Numbered from the stretch's first letter, positions 9,201 to 17,821 are shown. The stretch: 64,000 bases of DNA from Undibacterium paludis (GCF_022568815.1 NZ_JAKZHX010000001.1:434001-498000), one strand, 5' to 3'. The notes: generated from the sequence alone by a model not told the origin. A program made the numbers and translations.

Positions 9201-9417
9201 TCACCGTTTCGACAGGAAAGGTCACCCTTTGCTCCGTCTCCAGCGGCGAATAGCCAGGCGCACTGGTATTGATCTGCACCTGCACATTGGTGATATCCGG
9301 TACCGCATCAATCGGCAGTCTCTGGTAGCTGTAGATACCAATACCTGCCATGGCAATTACAGCCAGCATGACCAGCCATCGATGGGTGATAGCGAATTGA
9401 ATGATTCGTTCAAACAT
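6250..9417 (-). CDS. czcA: CzcA-type heavy-metal RND efflux pump
   Basis: Inner-membrane proton-driven pump of the heavy-metal RND family, 1055 residues, with 12 expected membrane helices and two large periplasmic loops. The fourth helix carries DFGIIIDGAVVIVEN with D402, D408 and E415, the same residues and numbering as the proton-relay acids of Cupriavidus CzcA, the HME1 class for Zn, Co and Cd. The N-terminus (MFERIIQFAITHRWLVML) and the VQRPLATVVIGGILSST motif near the C-terminus also fit. It ends a czcICBA operon; czcB stops 14 bases upstream. Exact metal range is inference; the Ni/Co branch (CnrA/NccA) is the main alternative. Confidence 0.93.
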   Translation of the reverse strand: MFERIIQFAITHRWLVMLAVIAMAGIGIYSYQRLPIDAVPDITNVQVQINTSAPGYSPLETEQRVTFPVETVMAGLPNLEQTRSLSRYGLSQVTVIFRDGTDIYFARQLVNQRLQEARENLPSGVVPVMGPISTGLGEIYLWTVESEPSARKPDGTAYTPTDLREIQDWIIKPQLRQVQGVTEINSIGGYAKEYHVTPDPVKLSSYGLTLRDVVTAIDRNNSNVGAGYIERNGEQFLIRAPGQVSTLEDIRNTILNNVQGVPIRIRDVADVAIGRELRTGAATENGREVVLGTVFMLIGENSRVVSQAVAKRMVEINRSLPAGVKAVTVYDRTVLVDKAINTVRKNLLEGAILVIAVLFLFLGNIRAAIITAMVIPLAMLFTFTGMVTYKVSANLMSLGALDFGIIIDGAVVIVENCVRRLAHAQERVKRELSLSERFHEVFAAAREARRPLLFGQLIIMVVYLPIFALSGVEGKMFHPMAFAVVIALLGAMILSMTFIPAAVALFIGKRVAEKENRLMLMARSAYQPLLEKVMNNTAPVLTAAVVLIVLCGLLASRMGSEFVPNLNEGDISIQALRVPGTSLSQSLDMQKKLEAGLKARFPEIDRVFARTGTAEIASDPMPPNISDGYIMFRPEADWPAPKKSRDELIAAIKEEASQYAGNGYEFSQPIQLRFNELISGVRSDVAVKLYGDDMDVLAGIGKKIADVLQGIPGAVEVKVEQTGGLPVLTVRIDREKTARYGLNIGDVQEALAIATGGREAGTMFEGDRRFDIVVRLPENLRSDLNALRRLPIPLPLQAGAVTSFIPLGEVATLDFAPGPNQISRENGKRRIVVSTNVTGRDIGSFVMEAEQALAKSVKIPPGYWTSWGGTFEQLQSATGRLQVVVPLALLLVFTLLFVMFNNVKDGLLVFTGIPFALTGGVMALSMRGIPMSISAAVGFIALSGVAVLNGLVMISYIRSLREEGMRLDEAVTTGALTRLRPVLMTALVASLGFVPMALATGTGAEVQRPLATVVIGGILSSTVLTLLVLPLLYRLVHRNDEKAVIDQVQALHHPG

Positions 9418-9431
9418 GATTTATTCCCCTG

Positions 9432-10640
9432 TCAGTCTTCATGACCAGCACTGCCTTTGCCCTGCTCGGCTTTCACCACAAAACTGCCACTGGCAGCATA
9501 CGGTGTACCTGCCTGCAGGCCGTCGACTATTTCCACCAGTTTGTCGCTGCTGATACCGGTCCTGACTGTCTGTGCTCTAAATCCCTTATCGACTTTGACG
9601 AAGACCACGGTTTTGCCATCCACCGTCTGCACGGCATCCGATGCCACTGCCACAGGAACATTTTTTTCCCCGCGCACCATGGCCGCATTGACGAACAGAC
9701 CCGGTCGCCATGCCAGGTCGGGATTGGCAATCACGACGCGCGCCTTGGCGGTACGGGTCTGTTCCCCCAGCAGGCTGCCGACATAGCTGAGCTTGCCAGT
9801 GGCGGTGGAACCAGTAGCGGTGGATGTGATTTTTACTGTTTTGCCGATACGCAGACTTTCAAGGTCCCTGGGTGTGACCACCATTTCCACCCAGACACTG
9901 GACAAATCAGACAGCAGGAACACATTGGCGTCTTCCTTCACGGCCTCGCCTTGAGCAATGTGTTTTTCAACAACGACACCATTGAACGGCGCACGCAGCA
10001 CATAGCGGTTGAGTGCACCATCGGCATCATTCACACCATCAGCACCCAGCGCCTGCAATTTGGACCTGGCAGACTGCGCTTCTATCTCAGCTTCACGCAA
10101 GGCAGTCTGCGCCTGTAGATAATCCTGCTCGGCAGATATCTTGTTTTCCCATAATTTTTTTTCACGCTGATAGCTTGTTTGCGCCAGGCCCAGTCGCTTT
10201 TGCGCAGCCAGCGACGCGCTGCGCAGGTCGGCCAGAGAGGCGCTTGAAATCACCGCCATGACCTGCCCCTTCTTGACGCTCTGCCCCAGGTCAGCCGATA
10301 CAGACTCCGCCACACCTGGTGTACGCGGAACGATGTGGGCTGTCAGGTCTTCGTTAAAACGTACTTCGCCGGGCAATTGCACGATATTTCCCATGGTGGC
10401 GGACTCCGCTTTGGCGATAGTGATGCCGGCAGTTTCTATCTGCCGGGCATTCATGACGATGACCCCTTCTTCACCGGCATGATGGCCGCCTTCCTTGATC
10501 TCTTCGCTGGCATCATGGGCTTTTGCTGTCGCTGTACCGCTGTCTTTTTTCCAGAGCAGGATGATTACTCCCAGCACAATGCCTGTCAGCACAATCACGA
10601 CCGTGGACATGTGAGATTTTTTATCGATATTGAATTTCAT
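9432..10640 (-). CDS. czcB: CzcB-type periplasmic adaptor subunit
   Basis: Membrane-fusion protein linking the RND pump to the outer-membrane channel. Residues about 10-30 form one N-terminal membrane anchor (MSTVVIVLTGIVLGVIILLW), followed by a short acidic/His segment (ASEEIKEGGHHAGEEG), the lipoyl/barrel-sandwich motifs (PRTPGVAESVSADLGQSVKKG), a long coiled coil of alpha-helical hairpin (about 150-220), and beta-barrel domains ending in a His-containing tail (AGHED). The gene begins inside the czcC stop (ATGA overlap), so translation is coupled. AGGAA precedes the ATG. Confidence 0.92.
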   Translation of the reverse strand: MKFNIDKKSHMSTVVIVLTGIVLGVIILLWKKDSGTATAKAHDASEEIKEGGHHAGEEGVIVMNARQIETAGITIAKAESATMGNIVQLPGEVRFNEDLTAHIVPRTPGVAESVSADLGQSVKKGQVMAVISSASLADLRSASLAAQKRLGLAQTSYQREKKLWENKISAEQDYLQAQTALREAEIEAQSARSKLQALGADGVNDADGALNRYVLRAPFNGVVVEKHIAQGEAVKEDANVFLLSDLSSVWVEMVVTPRDLESLRIGKTVKITSTATGSTATGKLSYVGSLLGEQTRTAKARVVIANPDLAWRPGLFVNAAMVRGEKNVPVAVASDAVQTVDGKTVVFVKVDKGFRAQTVRTGISSDKLVEIVDGLQAGTPYAASGSFVVKAEQGKGSAGHED

Positions 10641-11953
10641 TTTGTATTCCTGTCTGCCGGCAAATTACCAGCCTTGTCTTCAACGACCACATAACGTTCA
10701 AGTTCTGCCAGCGCGCGATAGCGGGCAGAGAGCGTGGAAAGATACTGGGCCCGGCTCTGGAACAGCGTACGCTGGGCATCAAGCACATCAATAAAACCGA
10801 ACTTGCCCAGCTCAAAGCCGGTGACTGCCGCATCAAAGGCACGCTGGGCAGCCGGCAGGATTTCCTTGCGCATGCTCTCAAGCTGTTCCTGCAAAACCAG
10901 GGTGCGCTGATGGGTCTCTGCCAGAGCCTGCGTCGCCTTCAGATACTCAACTTCCGCATCGGTTTTAGCCTTGTCAACACGGCGTAATGCAGCAAGCAGG
11001 TTGCCCTGGTTGCGATTGAACAGGGGCAAAGGAATGGAGAGCCCGACGATAGTCTGCGAGGTATTACTCTGACTCTCTTTCTTGTTGCCCACCGTGAGGG
11101 TAAGGTCCGGTATACCATCTGCCCTGGCCAGCCTGACTTGCGCCTCTTCGCGGGCAATCTGCATCCGTGCGCGCTGCATTTGCGGCGAGATGTCAAGACG
11201 CGCCTGTAATGCAGACAGCGCAGGAATGGCAGCCAGATTGATATCGGGCGTGACCAGAGAGCGCTCATCCAGTTGTGTGCTGCCCCAGAAGGCTGCCAGA
11301 CGGCGTCTTGCCAACGCCGCATCAGACAATGCCTGCGACAACTCCAGCCTTGCACCGGCTTCAGCAACGCTGGAACGGGTATGCTCCAGCGGTGATATCT
11401 TGCCGGCCGCCACCCGGCGTCCGGCCGCATTGGCAGCCTTGCCGGCAAGACTCAGGGATTCCTGGGCGAGCGTGACGTGCTCCTGTGCCGTCAGTGCATC
11501 CAGGTAAGCCGCTGTCACACCGGCACGCAATTCGGCGCGTGTGACAGCGACCTCAGCTTGCGCCAGCGCATGGTCCCGATCGGCCAGCCGTATGCGTGCG
11601 CCACGCTTGCCACCTGTTTCCAGCGCCTGGCTGATCTGGACAGTGTCAGTACGATTTGCTGCCGACATGCCTTCGCGCAGCATGGACAACTCGGGATTGG
11701 GGGCAAGGCCAGCCTGCTCGCGCGTCGCCTCTGCAATGAGCAGCCCCTGAACTGCTGAACGTAGCTCAGGACTGGTCAGCAGGGTCATGCTGATCGCCTG
11801 TTCCAGTGTTAAAGGGGCAGTACTGGTATCGCTTGAACGCATCTGCCTGTCAACGGCAAACGGCGCGCCTTGTGGCTCGCTTGCCAGGGTATGCAAGGGG
11901 AATAACTGCGCCAATAGCACAGCCGCCCCCATGACAAAATGTCTGGATTGCAT
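10637..11953 (-). CDS. czcC: CzcC-type outer-membrane efflux channel
   Basis: TolC-superfamily outer-membrane factor of 438 residues. A signal peptide (MQSRHFVMGAAVLLAQLFPLHTLA) is followed by two outer-membrane efflux repeats, recognised by LTLEQAISMTLLTSPELRSA near the N-terminus and IPLPLFNRNQGNLLAAL in the second repeat, with long periplasmic helices. I start at 11953 because GGAG lies 6 bases upstream and the signal peptide begins there. The stop overlaps the czcB start by four bases. Together with czcB and czcA it forms the tripartite export complex. Confidence 0.9.
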   Translation of the reverse strand: MQSRHFVMGAAVLLAQLFPLHTLASEPQGAPFAVDRQMRSSDTSTAPLTLEQAISMTLLTSPELRSAVQGLLIAEATREQAGLAPNPELSMLREGMSAANRTDTVQISQALETGGKRGARIRLADRDHALAQAEVAVTRAELRAGVTAAYLDALTAQEHVTLAQESLSLAGKAANAAGRRVAAGKISPLEHTRSSVAEAGARLELSQALSDAALARRRLAAFWGSTQLDERSLVTPDINLAAIPALSALQARLDISPQMQRARMQIAREEAQVRLARADGIPDLTLTVGNKKESQSNTSQTIVGLSIPLPLFNRNQGNLLAALRRVDKAKTDAEVEYLKATQALAETHQRTLVLQEQLESMRKEILPAAQRAFDAAVTGFELGKFGFIDVLDAQRTLFQSRAQYLSTLSARYRALAELERYVVVEDKAGNLPADRNTK

Positions 11954-12066
11954 GGATAACTCCGATAAAATTAAAGGACGAAGAAATCCGGCGGCATGCA
12001 GCAACCGCAAGCTGTCAGCAGGTGTCGGTTACACTTTTATAAAAATGCAGGATACAAGCGCCGGAG

Positions 12067-12426
12067 TTAGGCGGCGAATGTCCACTTGGGACGTTCCGGA
12101 GGAACAACGTAATAAGAAGAGAGGATGACTTTGGCGGACACAGGCGCTGCTTCAGCGACCTGCAAAGGCGAAATACAGTCCAGGCAGCTGATCGACAAGG
12201 TATCATGTGCACAAGACGAGCAGTGTGAATGTGCCGAGGCTTTTTTTATATCGCCTGATTTTTCTTTCAATACAGATGCGCCATCGTTCTGCGTATCGCT
12301 GTCTGAGTGATGTCCCAGATGCTGTGCTGCCTTGCCGGTCTCATGCAGGCAATAAGCAGCCACCGGCCCCCAGCTGAACTGGAGTGCAAGCAGTGCAATC
12401 AACATGAAAAGAATTCGGCGAGTCAT
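12067..12426 (-). CDS. czcI: CzcI-like periplasmic metal-responsive protein
   Basis: A 119-residue exported protein: MTRRILFMLIALLALQFSWGPVAA, then YCLHETGKAAQHLGHH and a central Cys/His cluster (HSHCSSCAHD, SCLDC). This N-terminal layout and its place as first gene before czcC match CzcI of Cupriavidus and other czcICBA operons. CzcI proteins are periplasmic and influence metal-dependent expression; mechanism is poorly known. Six cysteines and many histidines suggest direct metal binding. No Shine-Dalgarno is visible and a TATAAT box lies only 7 bases before the ATG, so the message may be leaderless. Confidence 0.8.
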   Translation of the reverse strand: MTRRILFMLIALLALQFSWGPVAAYCLHETGKAAQHLGHHSDSDTQNDGASVLKEKSGDIKKASAHSHCSSCAHDTLSISCLDCISPLQVAEAAPVSAKVILSSYYVVPPERPKWTFAA

Positions 12427-12433
12427 GGCCCGG

Positions 12434-12495
12434 ATTATATCACCACCGATGAATCTGGATTTTTCTGTCAGGGGGGAAATTTATATGTCCTGACA
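12434..12495 (-). promoter_or_regulatory. czc promoter with inverted-repeat operator
   Basis: On the minus strand a TATAAT hexamer (12434-12439) lies 7 bases before the czcI start. Upstream is a perfect 7-bp inverted repeat, TGTCAGG (12466-12472) and CCTGACA (12489-12495), separated by 16 bases, with A/T-rich spacing. The placement just upstream of a promoter with no good -35 fits activator binding, for example by a metal-responsive response regulator. No such regulator is encoded nearby in this window. Confidence 0.5.
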
Positions 12496-12542
12496 ATCTC
12501 CCCATCATTGATGCGGCTGGCGATTATTTCCTCATCATGATT

Positions 12543-13034
12543 TCAGGCATGCACGGGTCTGATCTCATGCAAATACCCGGTAAAAGTATCCCTGGGCGAA
12601 GACCCGGTCAATCGCGTCAGCAACTGCCCCACCTCACCGCGATGATAGGCGCCATGCCCCAGCACATGACCCAGCATTTCTTCGCGCGACATGCGGCCAG
12701 GTTTGCCATCGGTAAACGTGAAATCCATCATCTCGCGCAAGGCAGCGACATCCAGGTCAGTCACATAGTCGATATACCAGCGGTCGATGGAGCGAACAGC
12801 GCTGAACAATTCTTCCAGCGGCGGCGTAAGCTCTGGCGCAGTCGTCAATATGCCATGTGCCTGCCCTTGAAGATTGGCAGCAAAGATATCATCGACGACA
12901 TAATTGTGATGAAGAATAAGCATGGCAGCATGCTCATCCTCCTTCGCGATCTTGCCACACTGAGCCATCAATCCCTGATAAAGCCCTTCGTTAGCCCAGG
13001 CTTTGTATTCAAACATCGATCTTAACAATGACAT
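12543..13034 (-). CDS. DinB-family four-helix-bundle protein
   Basis: A 163-residue DinB/YfiT-like protein with the three metal-binding histidines expected: HHNYVVD (residue about 42) and HVLGHGAYHRGEVGQLL (about 126-138). DinB proteins are four-helix bundles that often act as thiol-dependent metalloenzymes; the substrate here is unknown. It starts MSLLRSMFEYKAWANEGLY, as in many proteobacterial members. A clear paralogue lies at 60431-60931 with the same motifs. It is upstream of czcI in the same direction but separated by 116 bases containing the czc promoter. Confidence 0.85.
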   Translation of the reverse strand: MSLLRSMFEYKAWANEGLYQGLMAQCGKIAKEDEHAAMLILHHNYVVDDIFAANLQGQAHGILTTAPELTPPLEELFSAVRSIDRWYIDYVTDLDVAALREMMDFTFTDGKPGRMSREEMLGHVLGHGAYHRGEVGQLLTRLTGSSPRDTFTGYLHEIRPVHA

Positions 13035-13316
13035 GGTTACACTTTCGGATAAAAAATACTGTTTGCAAGAAGTTGACTCAGCCGGAAAGTCTGGACAACA
13101 TTCTGCTCCACAGCTAACAGCTTGACTACTCGCGTTTTTCCTTGAAGGATCAGGTTTGCGATATCACTCTCAGTTACAAGAAAAGTCTGATAAGCAAGCA
13201 ATATGATCATGTTGCAAGCTCACGTTTCCGCGTTGTCCGGCTTTATATCTGACGTGCCTGGCCCGAGCACTGGTTCAGGCATTAAGGGCAATCAAGCCAT
13301 TGGGCTGTGTAATACA

Positions 13317-14183
13317 TTAAGCAGTGTAATACTCGCGCCGATCAAGATCAGCAAGCAGACTCGGGCTGGTCGGTGCCCAGCCCAGGATGTCGCGGGTCTT
13401 CTGGCTGGAGACAGTCATGTCCGCACCGGCGAAGTGGGCGAACCAGCCAAAATGCTCACGTCCACGAGATTCAACAGGCAGCCCCAGTTGACGGCCAATG
13501 ACTTCGGCGATCGCCTTGAATGGAACAGCCTCGTCTGCCACGGCATGATAAACCGGCTGCGTCACGCCCTCCTCCAGCGCCAGCCGGTACACGCGCGCTG
13601 CGTCCAGCCTGTGCACGCCTGACCAGCAGTTCTCAACACCATCCAGGTAAGCTGATACACCCTTCTCGCACGCCAGCCTGACCAGCATGGGGATAAAGCC
13701 ATAGTCACCGATACCATGAACCGACGGGGCCAGACGCACGGTGGCGGCCTTTACCCCTCGTCGGGCGACCGACCTTGCAGCCGCCTCGGACAGACGCGGT
13801 GAGCCGGGATGGGGCAGATCATCCTCCGTCGCACCGCGCTGCATGCCAAGCAGGCCGGAAGTAACGAGTAGCGGACGTGTTGAACCGGCGAGTGCCTCCC
13901 CCAGCGCTTCGATGACGTGCTTGTCCTGAGCGCAACTGGCCTGGAAGTTGGTGAAGTCGTGATTGAATGCGGTATGTATCACCGCATCAGCCGACTTGGC
14001 TGCTGCAGTGAGTGTACTGATGTCTTCCAGCGTGGCGTGCAGGACGCGGGCGCCGGCAGCGCTCAGTTGTGCTGCTTTGCTCTCTGAGCGCGCAAGACCG
14101 GTCACTTCGTGGCCAGCACTGACAAGTTCATGGACTACGGCAGAACCGACCCAGCCGGTAGCTCCGGTAACAAATACATGCAT
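13317..14183 (-). CDS. NAD(P)-dependent epimerase/dehydratase-like oxidoreductase
   Basis: Extended/atypical SDR of 288 residues. The Rossmann motif GATGWVGSAVVHELVSAG lies at the N-terminus (GxxGxxG, residues 7-13) and binds NAD(P). The protein is of the NmrA/epimerase-like type seen beside stress regulators; the SDR active-site YxxxK is not obvious, so catalysis is uncertain. It lies 14 bases after the O-methyltransferase gene, with AAGGGAAAA before the ATG, so the two form an operon. The operon is divergent from a TetR repressor, the probable regulator. Confidence 0.82.
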   Translation of the reverse strand: MHVFVTGATGWVGSAVVHELVSAGHEVTGLARSESKAAQLSAAGARVLHATLEDISTLTAAAKSADAVIHTAFNHDFTNFQASCAQDKHVIEALGEALAGSTRPLLVTSGLLGMQRGATEDDLPHPGSPRLSEAAARSVARRGVKAATVRLAPSVHGIGDYGFIPMLVRLACEKGVSAYLDGVENCWSGVHRLDAARVYRLALEEGVTQPVYHAVADEAVPFKAIAEVIGRQLGLPVESRGREHFGWFAHFAGADMTVSSQKTRDILGWAPTSPSLLADLDRREYYTA

Positions 14184-14197
14184 GATTTTCCCTTTCT

Positions 14198-14860
14198 TCA
14201 GGATAAACGAATGGAGAGTTCGACGTCGTCACCGTATGGCATGGACATATAACCACCACTGGAAGAACGGATACGCTCCAGGTATTGAGGGCAATAGTCG
14301 ACGTTGTCGGCAACTATCAGCGCCCCTGGCCGCAAATAGGGTTCGATCAGATCAAGTACGTCACCATACAGTGCCTTCGCGCCGTCCAGCAGTAACAGGT
14401 CAATCGATTCAGGAAGATCGACGGCCAGCGTCTTGAGGGCATCGCCTTCCCGGAACTCCACCAGGTCGATCAAGCCACCTTCGGCCAGGTGCGCCTTTGC
14501 ACGGGCGACCTTGGAGGGTTCGAACTCGCTGGTAATCAGATAACCACCGCCGTTATCACGCAAGGCAGCGGCGATGTATAGCGTCGAAATACCAAAGGAG
14601 GTGCCAAACTCAACAGCGGTGCGGACATTGGCGTTCCTGGCCAGCATGTAGAGCAGTTTCCCTGTTTCCGGGGACACAGGCAGCCAGAGGTCTTTGAGGC
14701 GCCCGTACAAATCCAGATATTCAGTCTTGCTGCGCATGAGACGTTCCTGCTCGTCGCGGGGAATCGTCGCCAGTAGCGGACTTGTCGTCGCAGCAGCCTG
14801 TTCAAAAAGACGGGCCAACAATGGCGCCAGAGGGGGTGTATTTAATGTATTCATGATCAT
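14198..14860 (-). CDS. class I SAM-dependent O-methyltransferase
   Basis: About 220 residues of the catechol/caffeoyl-CoA O-methyltransferase family (Methyltransf_24/3 type): TAVEFGTSFGISTLYIAAAL is the SAM-binding motif I, EFEPSKVARAKAHL motif II, IDLLLLDGAKALYGDVLDL the metal/SAM aspartate region, and ALIVADNVDYCPQYLERI the late motif. It is first of a two-gene operon with the epimerase-like gene and divergent from tetR. The acceptor substrate is unknown. Upstream of the ATG I see no strong ribosome site; MIMNTL offers two possible starts. Confidence 0.85.
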   Translation of the reverse strand: MIMNTLNTPPLAPLLARLFEQAAATTSPLLATIPRDEQERLMRSKTEYLDLYGRLKDLWLPVSPETGKLLYMLARNANVRTAVEFGTSFGISTLYIAAALRDNGGGYLITSEFEPSKVARAKAHLAEGGLIDLVEFREGDALKTLAVDLPESIDLLLLDGAKALYGDVLDLIEPYLRPGALIVADNVDYCPQYLERIRSSSGGYMSMPYGDDVELSIRLS

Positions 14861-14897
14861 TGATAAAGTGTGGTAAGAGCCTGATGCTCAAAAGGTA

Positions 14898-14972
14898 ATG
14901 CGAATAATTCGTCGCGTTTTTACAAGACGCGCTGCTATAATACGACTGATTAGTCGCATTTTCTATTCGCAT
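14898..14972. promoter_or_regulatory. TetR operator cluster in divergent promoter
   Basis: ATGCGAATA (14898-14906) and its exact complement TATTCGCAT (14964-14972) bracket the divergent promoter. Between them are smaller palindromes, CGAA-TAA-TTCG-like at 14901-14911 and CGACT-GATT-AGTCG at 14943-14956. These are good candidates for repressor binding, regulating both the methyltransferase/epimerase operon and tetR itself. Confidence 0.5.
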
Positions 14973-14996
14973 TCCTGGACAGGCTTTCAGACCATC

Positions 14997-15677
14997 ATGA
15001 GCGCACGCAAACCACCCCAAATCTCCTCTAGAAAGCTACCTCAGCAGGCACGTTCCAGCGGGCTCGTCGCCGCCATACTCGAAGCAGCTATTCAGGTTTT
15101 GGCAAAAGAAGGCGCTGCCCGCTTCACCACGGCGCGCGTTGCAGAGAGGGCAGGTGTCAGCGTGGGTTCGGTTTATCAATACTTCCCGAACAAGGCTGCA
15201 ATCCTGTTCAGGCTGCAGACAGAAGAATGGCGCAGGACGGCCGAAACACTCAGCCGCATACTCGAAGACCACAAGAAGCCGCCGCTGGAGCGCTTGCGTG
15301 TGCTGGTGCATACCTTCATCAAATCAGAGTGTGAAGAAGCTGACATGCGTGTGGCACTCAATGATGCGGCACCGCTGTACCGCGACGCACCAGAAGCGCG
15401 GGAAGCCAAGGCCTCAGTGACCCTGACCATGGAAGGCTTCATGCGTGAAGCAGCCCCTGATGCATCCGACGCAGCAAGGGCGCTGGCCGGCGATCTGGTG
15501 CTCACTACGCTGGGCGTGGTCGGTCATGATTTTTCGGCGAGTCCGCGATCAGCGGCAGAGATCAAAGCCTATTCCACGGCGCTGGCAGACATGTTTTGTG
15601 CTTACATCAGCAGTCTTGGTTCTTCCGGCAGTAGCGCTGCGAAGAAGTCAAAACCCAGGCGTCAGCGAGCAGCATAA
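14997..15677 (+). CDS. TetR/AcrR-family repressor
   Basis: About 226 residues. The N-terminal helix-turn-helix reads FTTARVAERAGVSVGSVYQYF (20-residue core TTARVAERAGVSVGSVYQYF), with NKAAILFRLQ after it. The rest is the helical ligand-binding/dimer domain (TetR_C). A basic tail (KKSKPRRQRAA) ends the protein. I prefer the ATG at 14997 (MSARKPPQISSRK) over the upstream one at 14898, because the extra segment would run through the operator palindromes. It is divergent from the methyltransferase/epimerase operon, its probable target. Confidence 0.87.
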   Translation: MSARKPPQISSRKLPQQARSSGLVAAILEAAIQVLAKEGAARFTTARVAERAGVSVGSVYQYFPNKAAILFRLQTEEWRRTAETLSRILEDHKKPPLERLRVLVHTFIKSECEEADMRVALNDAAPLYRDAPEAREAKASVTLTMEGFMREAAPDASDAARALAGDLVLTTLGVVGHDFSASPRSAAEIKAYSTALADMFCAYISSLGSSGSSAAKKSKPRRQRAA

Positions 15678-15697
15678 ATTCGATGCAGGGCATTGCG

Positions 15698-17821
15698 TCA
15701 TCTCAACCCCAGGCGCACAGGTATGCTGCCAGAAGCACCGATGTTGAAATAGGCCCGGGTCGCCAGTTGTAATCCACGAGCTGCCTGCCCATTGGCAAAA
15801 GTCCCTGGTTTAAGTTCAATGTCCACATCCGGCCCCTTGATCTGCAATGACTTGATATGATCGGCAGGGATGACTTTCCCATCGGCCCGTTTGAGCAACA
15901 CATCTCCCTTGCTCAAGCGGCTACGCTGGCGGATGAACCAGTTTTCTTCACCCGTCATTGACTCTATGTCAGTCGTAAAATGCAAATGACTCAGCTTGTA
16001 CAAACGCGCATTTGCCAGTGTGATTCTCCGGGCCAGCGGTGCACTGCCACGCTTGATGATGCTAATGGATGCCGTGTCATCTTCCGTGTAGCTGTCGCCT
16101 GCTTTCGATGCCTCAGTGTTGTTCCCGACACGAGCTATCCGGATTGTTACTCCCGTTGCCGGGTCAGAAAAGACATCACCGGCCTGCCAGGTGGCGCCTG
16201 GTCCGTAACCATCCAGGCTTTTGTCGACAGGGCGCCAGACACCCGTCAGGTTTCTTTCCCCACCCACGTCGGGGCGATGGTAATACTGCCTGGAAATGAT
16301 CTGCAGTACAGGTTTATCGCCGCTTTCCGGCAAGGTGGTATCAACACGATACAACAACACGCCTGCATGTTTTACCCGCTGGTCGTCACTGTTAACGCCT
16401 TGCCCGGTACGGAATTCAGCAACATAAGCGCTGGACAAGCCAGTGCGTATCACCACCATCTTGCTGCCACCCGGTGTTTCAACCGGGCTGATGACATGAT
16501 GGCTGGGCTGTTCGCTGGACTGGCTGACGACATCAACCTGGTCATCGCGTATCCAGTGCATTTTCCATTTATGCCAGGCAAGAAAGTCATTGGATTGCCC
16601 ACCGATATTGCCCATCATGTCCCAGCCTCCAACATAGAAGAATCTGTCGACCTCCTCGTCTTTGATTTTGGGCTGGTACATGTATAAGTCTGGCAGGCCG
16701 AAGGTGTGACCAGTCTCATGGATCAGCCAGCGATATCCCCACCGGAACAGGTCATTCCCGGCAGTGACGAAGGTGTCCAGAGTGTGTGCTTTGCCATCGC
16801 TGTCGACCAGCACTACACGCGAAGGTACTTCTGCCTGGCCCATATACTGATCATTGATCGTTGCCGGACCATTCGGCAGTCCTGACTTGCCTTGCGCGGG
16901 TATGATCAGCAGCAGGTCGTAGGCATCAACACGTATGCCGTAACGATCATAGGCAAGCTGTGCAACCTCGTGGCAGTAGTGGAACATGTCGCCGGTGTCT
17001 TCTGCACTGCCTCCCCATTTGTAATCCTTTGCCTTCTTGCCCAACATCAGCCAGTCCAGTTTGCGATGATGCTGCGGCGCGACCAGTTTAAGCTGCAACT
17101 GCCCGTATGACGAAGTATTGAACCAGGCGGCTGCGGGCTGCAAATAATTGAGGTAGGGTGCAAACTGACTGAACTGGCGATACTGTGCTTCTGCGTCGGC
17201 CGCTTTGCGGTCAGGGAATTCCACGAACAGCACCAGCATTGTTTTGGTACGCGAGGATGGCTGGCTTGTGATACTGCCTCTTTTTGCAAGCGGGCGACCG
17301 GCAAGATCACGATCCGGCGTCGTATCGCTGAAACGGTACAGGCCACGTTGCCCGGTCAGCGTATCAACATAGGATGGATCGCTGACGATGGTATTCCAGC
17401 CTTCATCCGTCCAGCCGCTGGTACCGATCAGGTGACCGTTCTCCGCAGGCTCACCTTTTCTGTGTACCAAGACAGGTTGGCTTGCCTTGAATTGTCCAAA
17501 TGCGCGGGTTGCCACAGTAGTTCCCTCAGAACCGGTGCGGGCAAAAACTGAGGTACTGAGCAAGATCAACAGTTCATCGCCTTTGCTCTTGACGTCAAGA
17601 ATATCGTTTGCAGCAACGACCAGACCGTCAGGGCGCGTGACCAGAATATCAGCAGCGGCTATGCCGGTCAGTGGCACACTGCTGCGCAAACTGATGCCGG
17701 TCAATCCCTGGAATATGGCGTGATCCAGTTTCACATGCAAACCCGATTGTGCAAATGCTACCGACGACAAACACAGCCACAACACCAGTATGTGTTTCAC
17801 TGTTTGAAAAATCCTGCTCAT
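15698..17821 (-). CDS. secreted M6-family metalloprotease
   Basis: A 707-residue protein with an N-terminal signal peptide (HILVLWLCLSSVAFA, cleavage near 25). The zinc-protease motif HETGHTFGLPDLY starts at residue 368, with H368, E369 and H372; this is the immune-inhibitor-A/M6 form in which DLY follows. WDMMGNIGGQSNDFLAWHKW is the conserved Met-turn and tail of the family. The first 120 residues are a beta-rich domain and the last 200 are unassigned. M6 enzymes are extracellular endopeptidases. Its ATG overlaps the stop of the S9 peptidase gene, so the two are translationally coupled, suggesting joint protein/peptide degradation. Confidence 0.85.
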   Translation of the reverse strand: MSRIFQTVKHILVLWLCLSSVAFAQSGLHVKLDHAIFQGLTGISLRSSVPLTGIAAADILVTRPDGLVVAANDILDVKSKGDELLILLSTSVFARTGSEGTTVATRAFGQFKASQPVLVHRKGEPAENGHLIGTSGWTDEGWNTIVSDPSYVDTLTGQRGLYRFSDTTPDRDLAGRPLAKRGSITSQPSSRTKTMLVLFVEFPDRKAADAEAQYRQFSQFAPYLNYLQPAAAWFNTSSYGQLQLKLVAPQHHRKLDWLMLGKKAKDYKWGGSAEDTGDMFHYCHEVAQLAYDRYGIRVDAYDLLLIIPAQGKSGLPNGPATINDQYMGQAEVPSRVVLVDSDGKAHTLDTFVTAGNDLFRWGYRWLIHETGHTFGLPDLYMYQPKIKDEEVDRFFYVGGWDMMGNIGGQSNDFLAWHKWKMHWIRDDQVDVVSQSSEQPSHHVISPVETPGGSKMVVIRTGLSSAYVAEFRTGQGVNSDDQRVKHAGVLLYRVDTTLPESGDKPVLQIISRQYYHRPDVGGERNLTGVWRPVDKSLDGYGPGATWQAGDVFSDPATGVTIRIARVGNNTEASKAGDSYTEDDTASISIIKRGSAPLARRITLANARLYKLSHLHFTTDIESMTGEENWFIRQRSRLSKGDVLLKRADGKVIPADHIKSLQIKGPDVDIELKPGTFANGQAARGLQLATRAYFNIGASGSIPVRLGLR

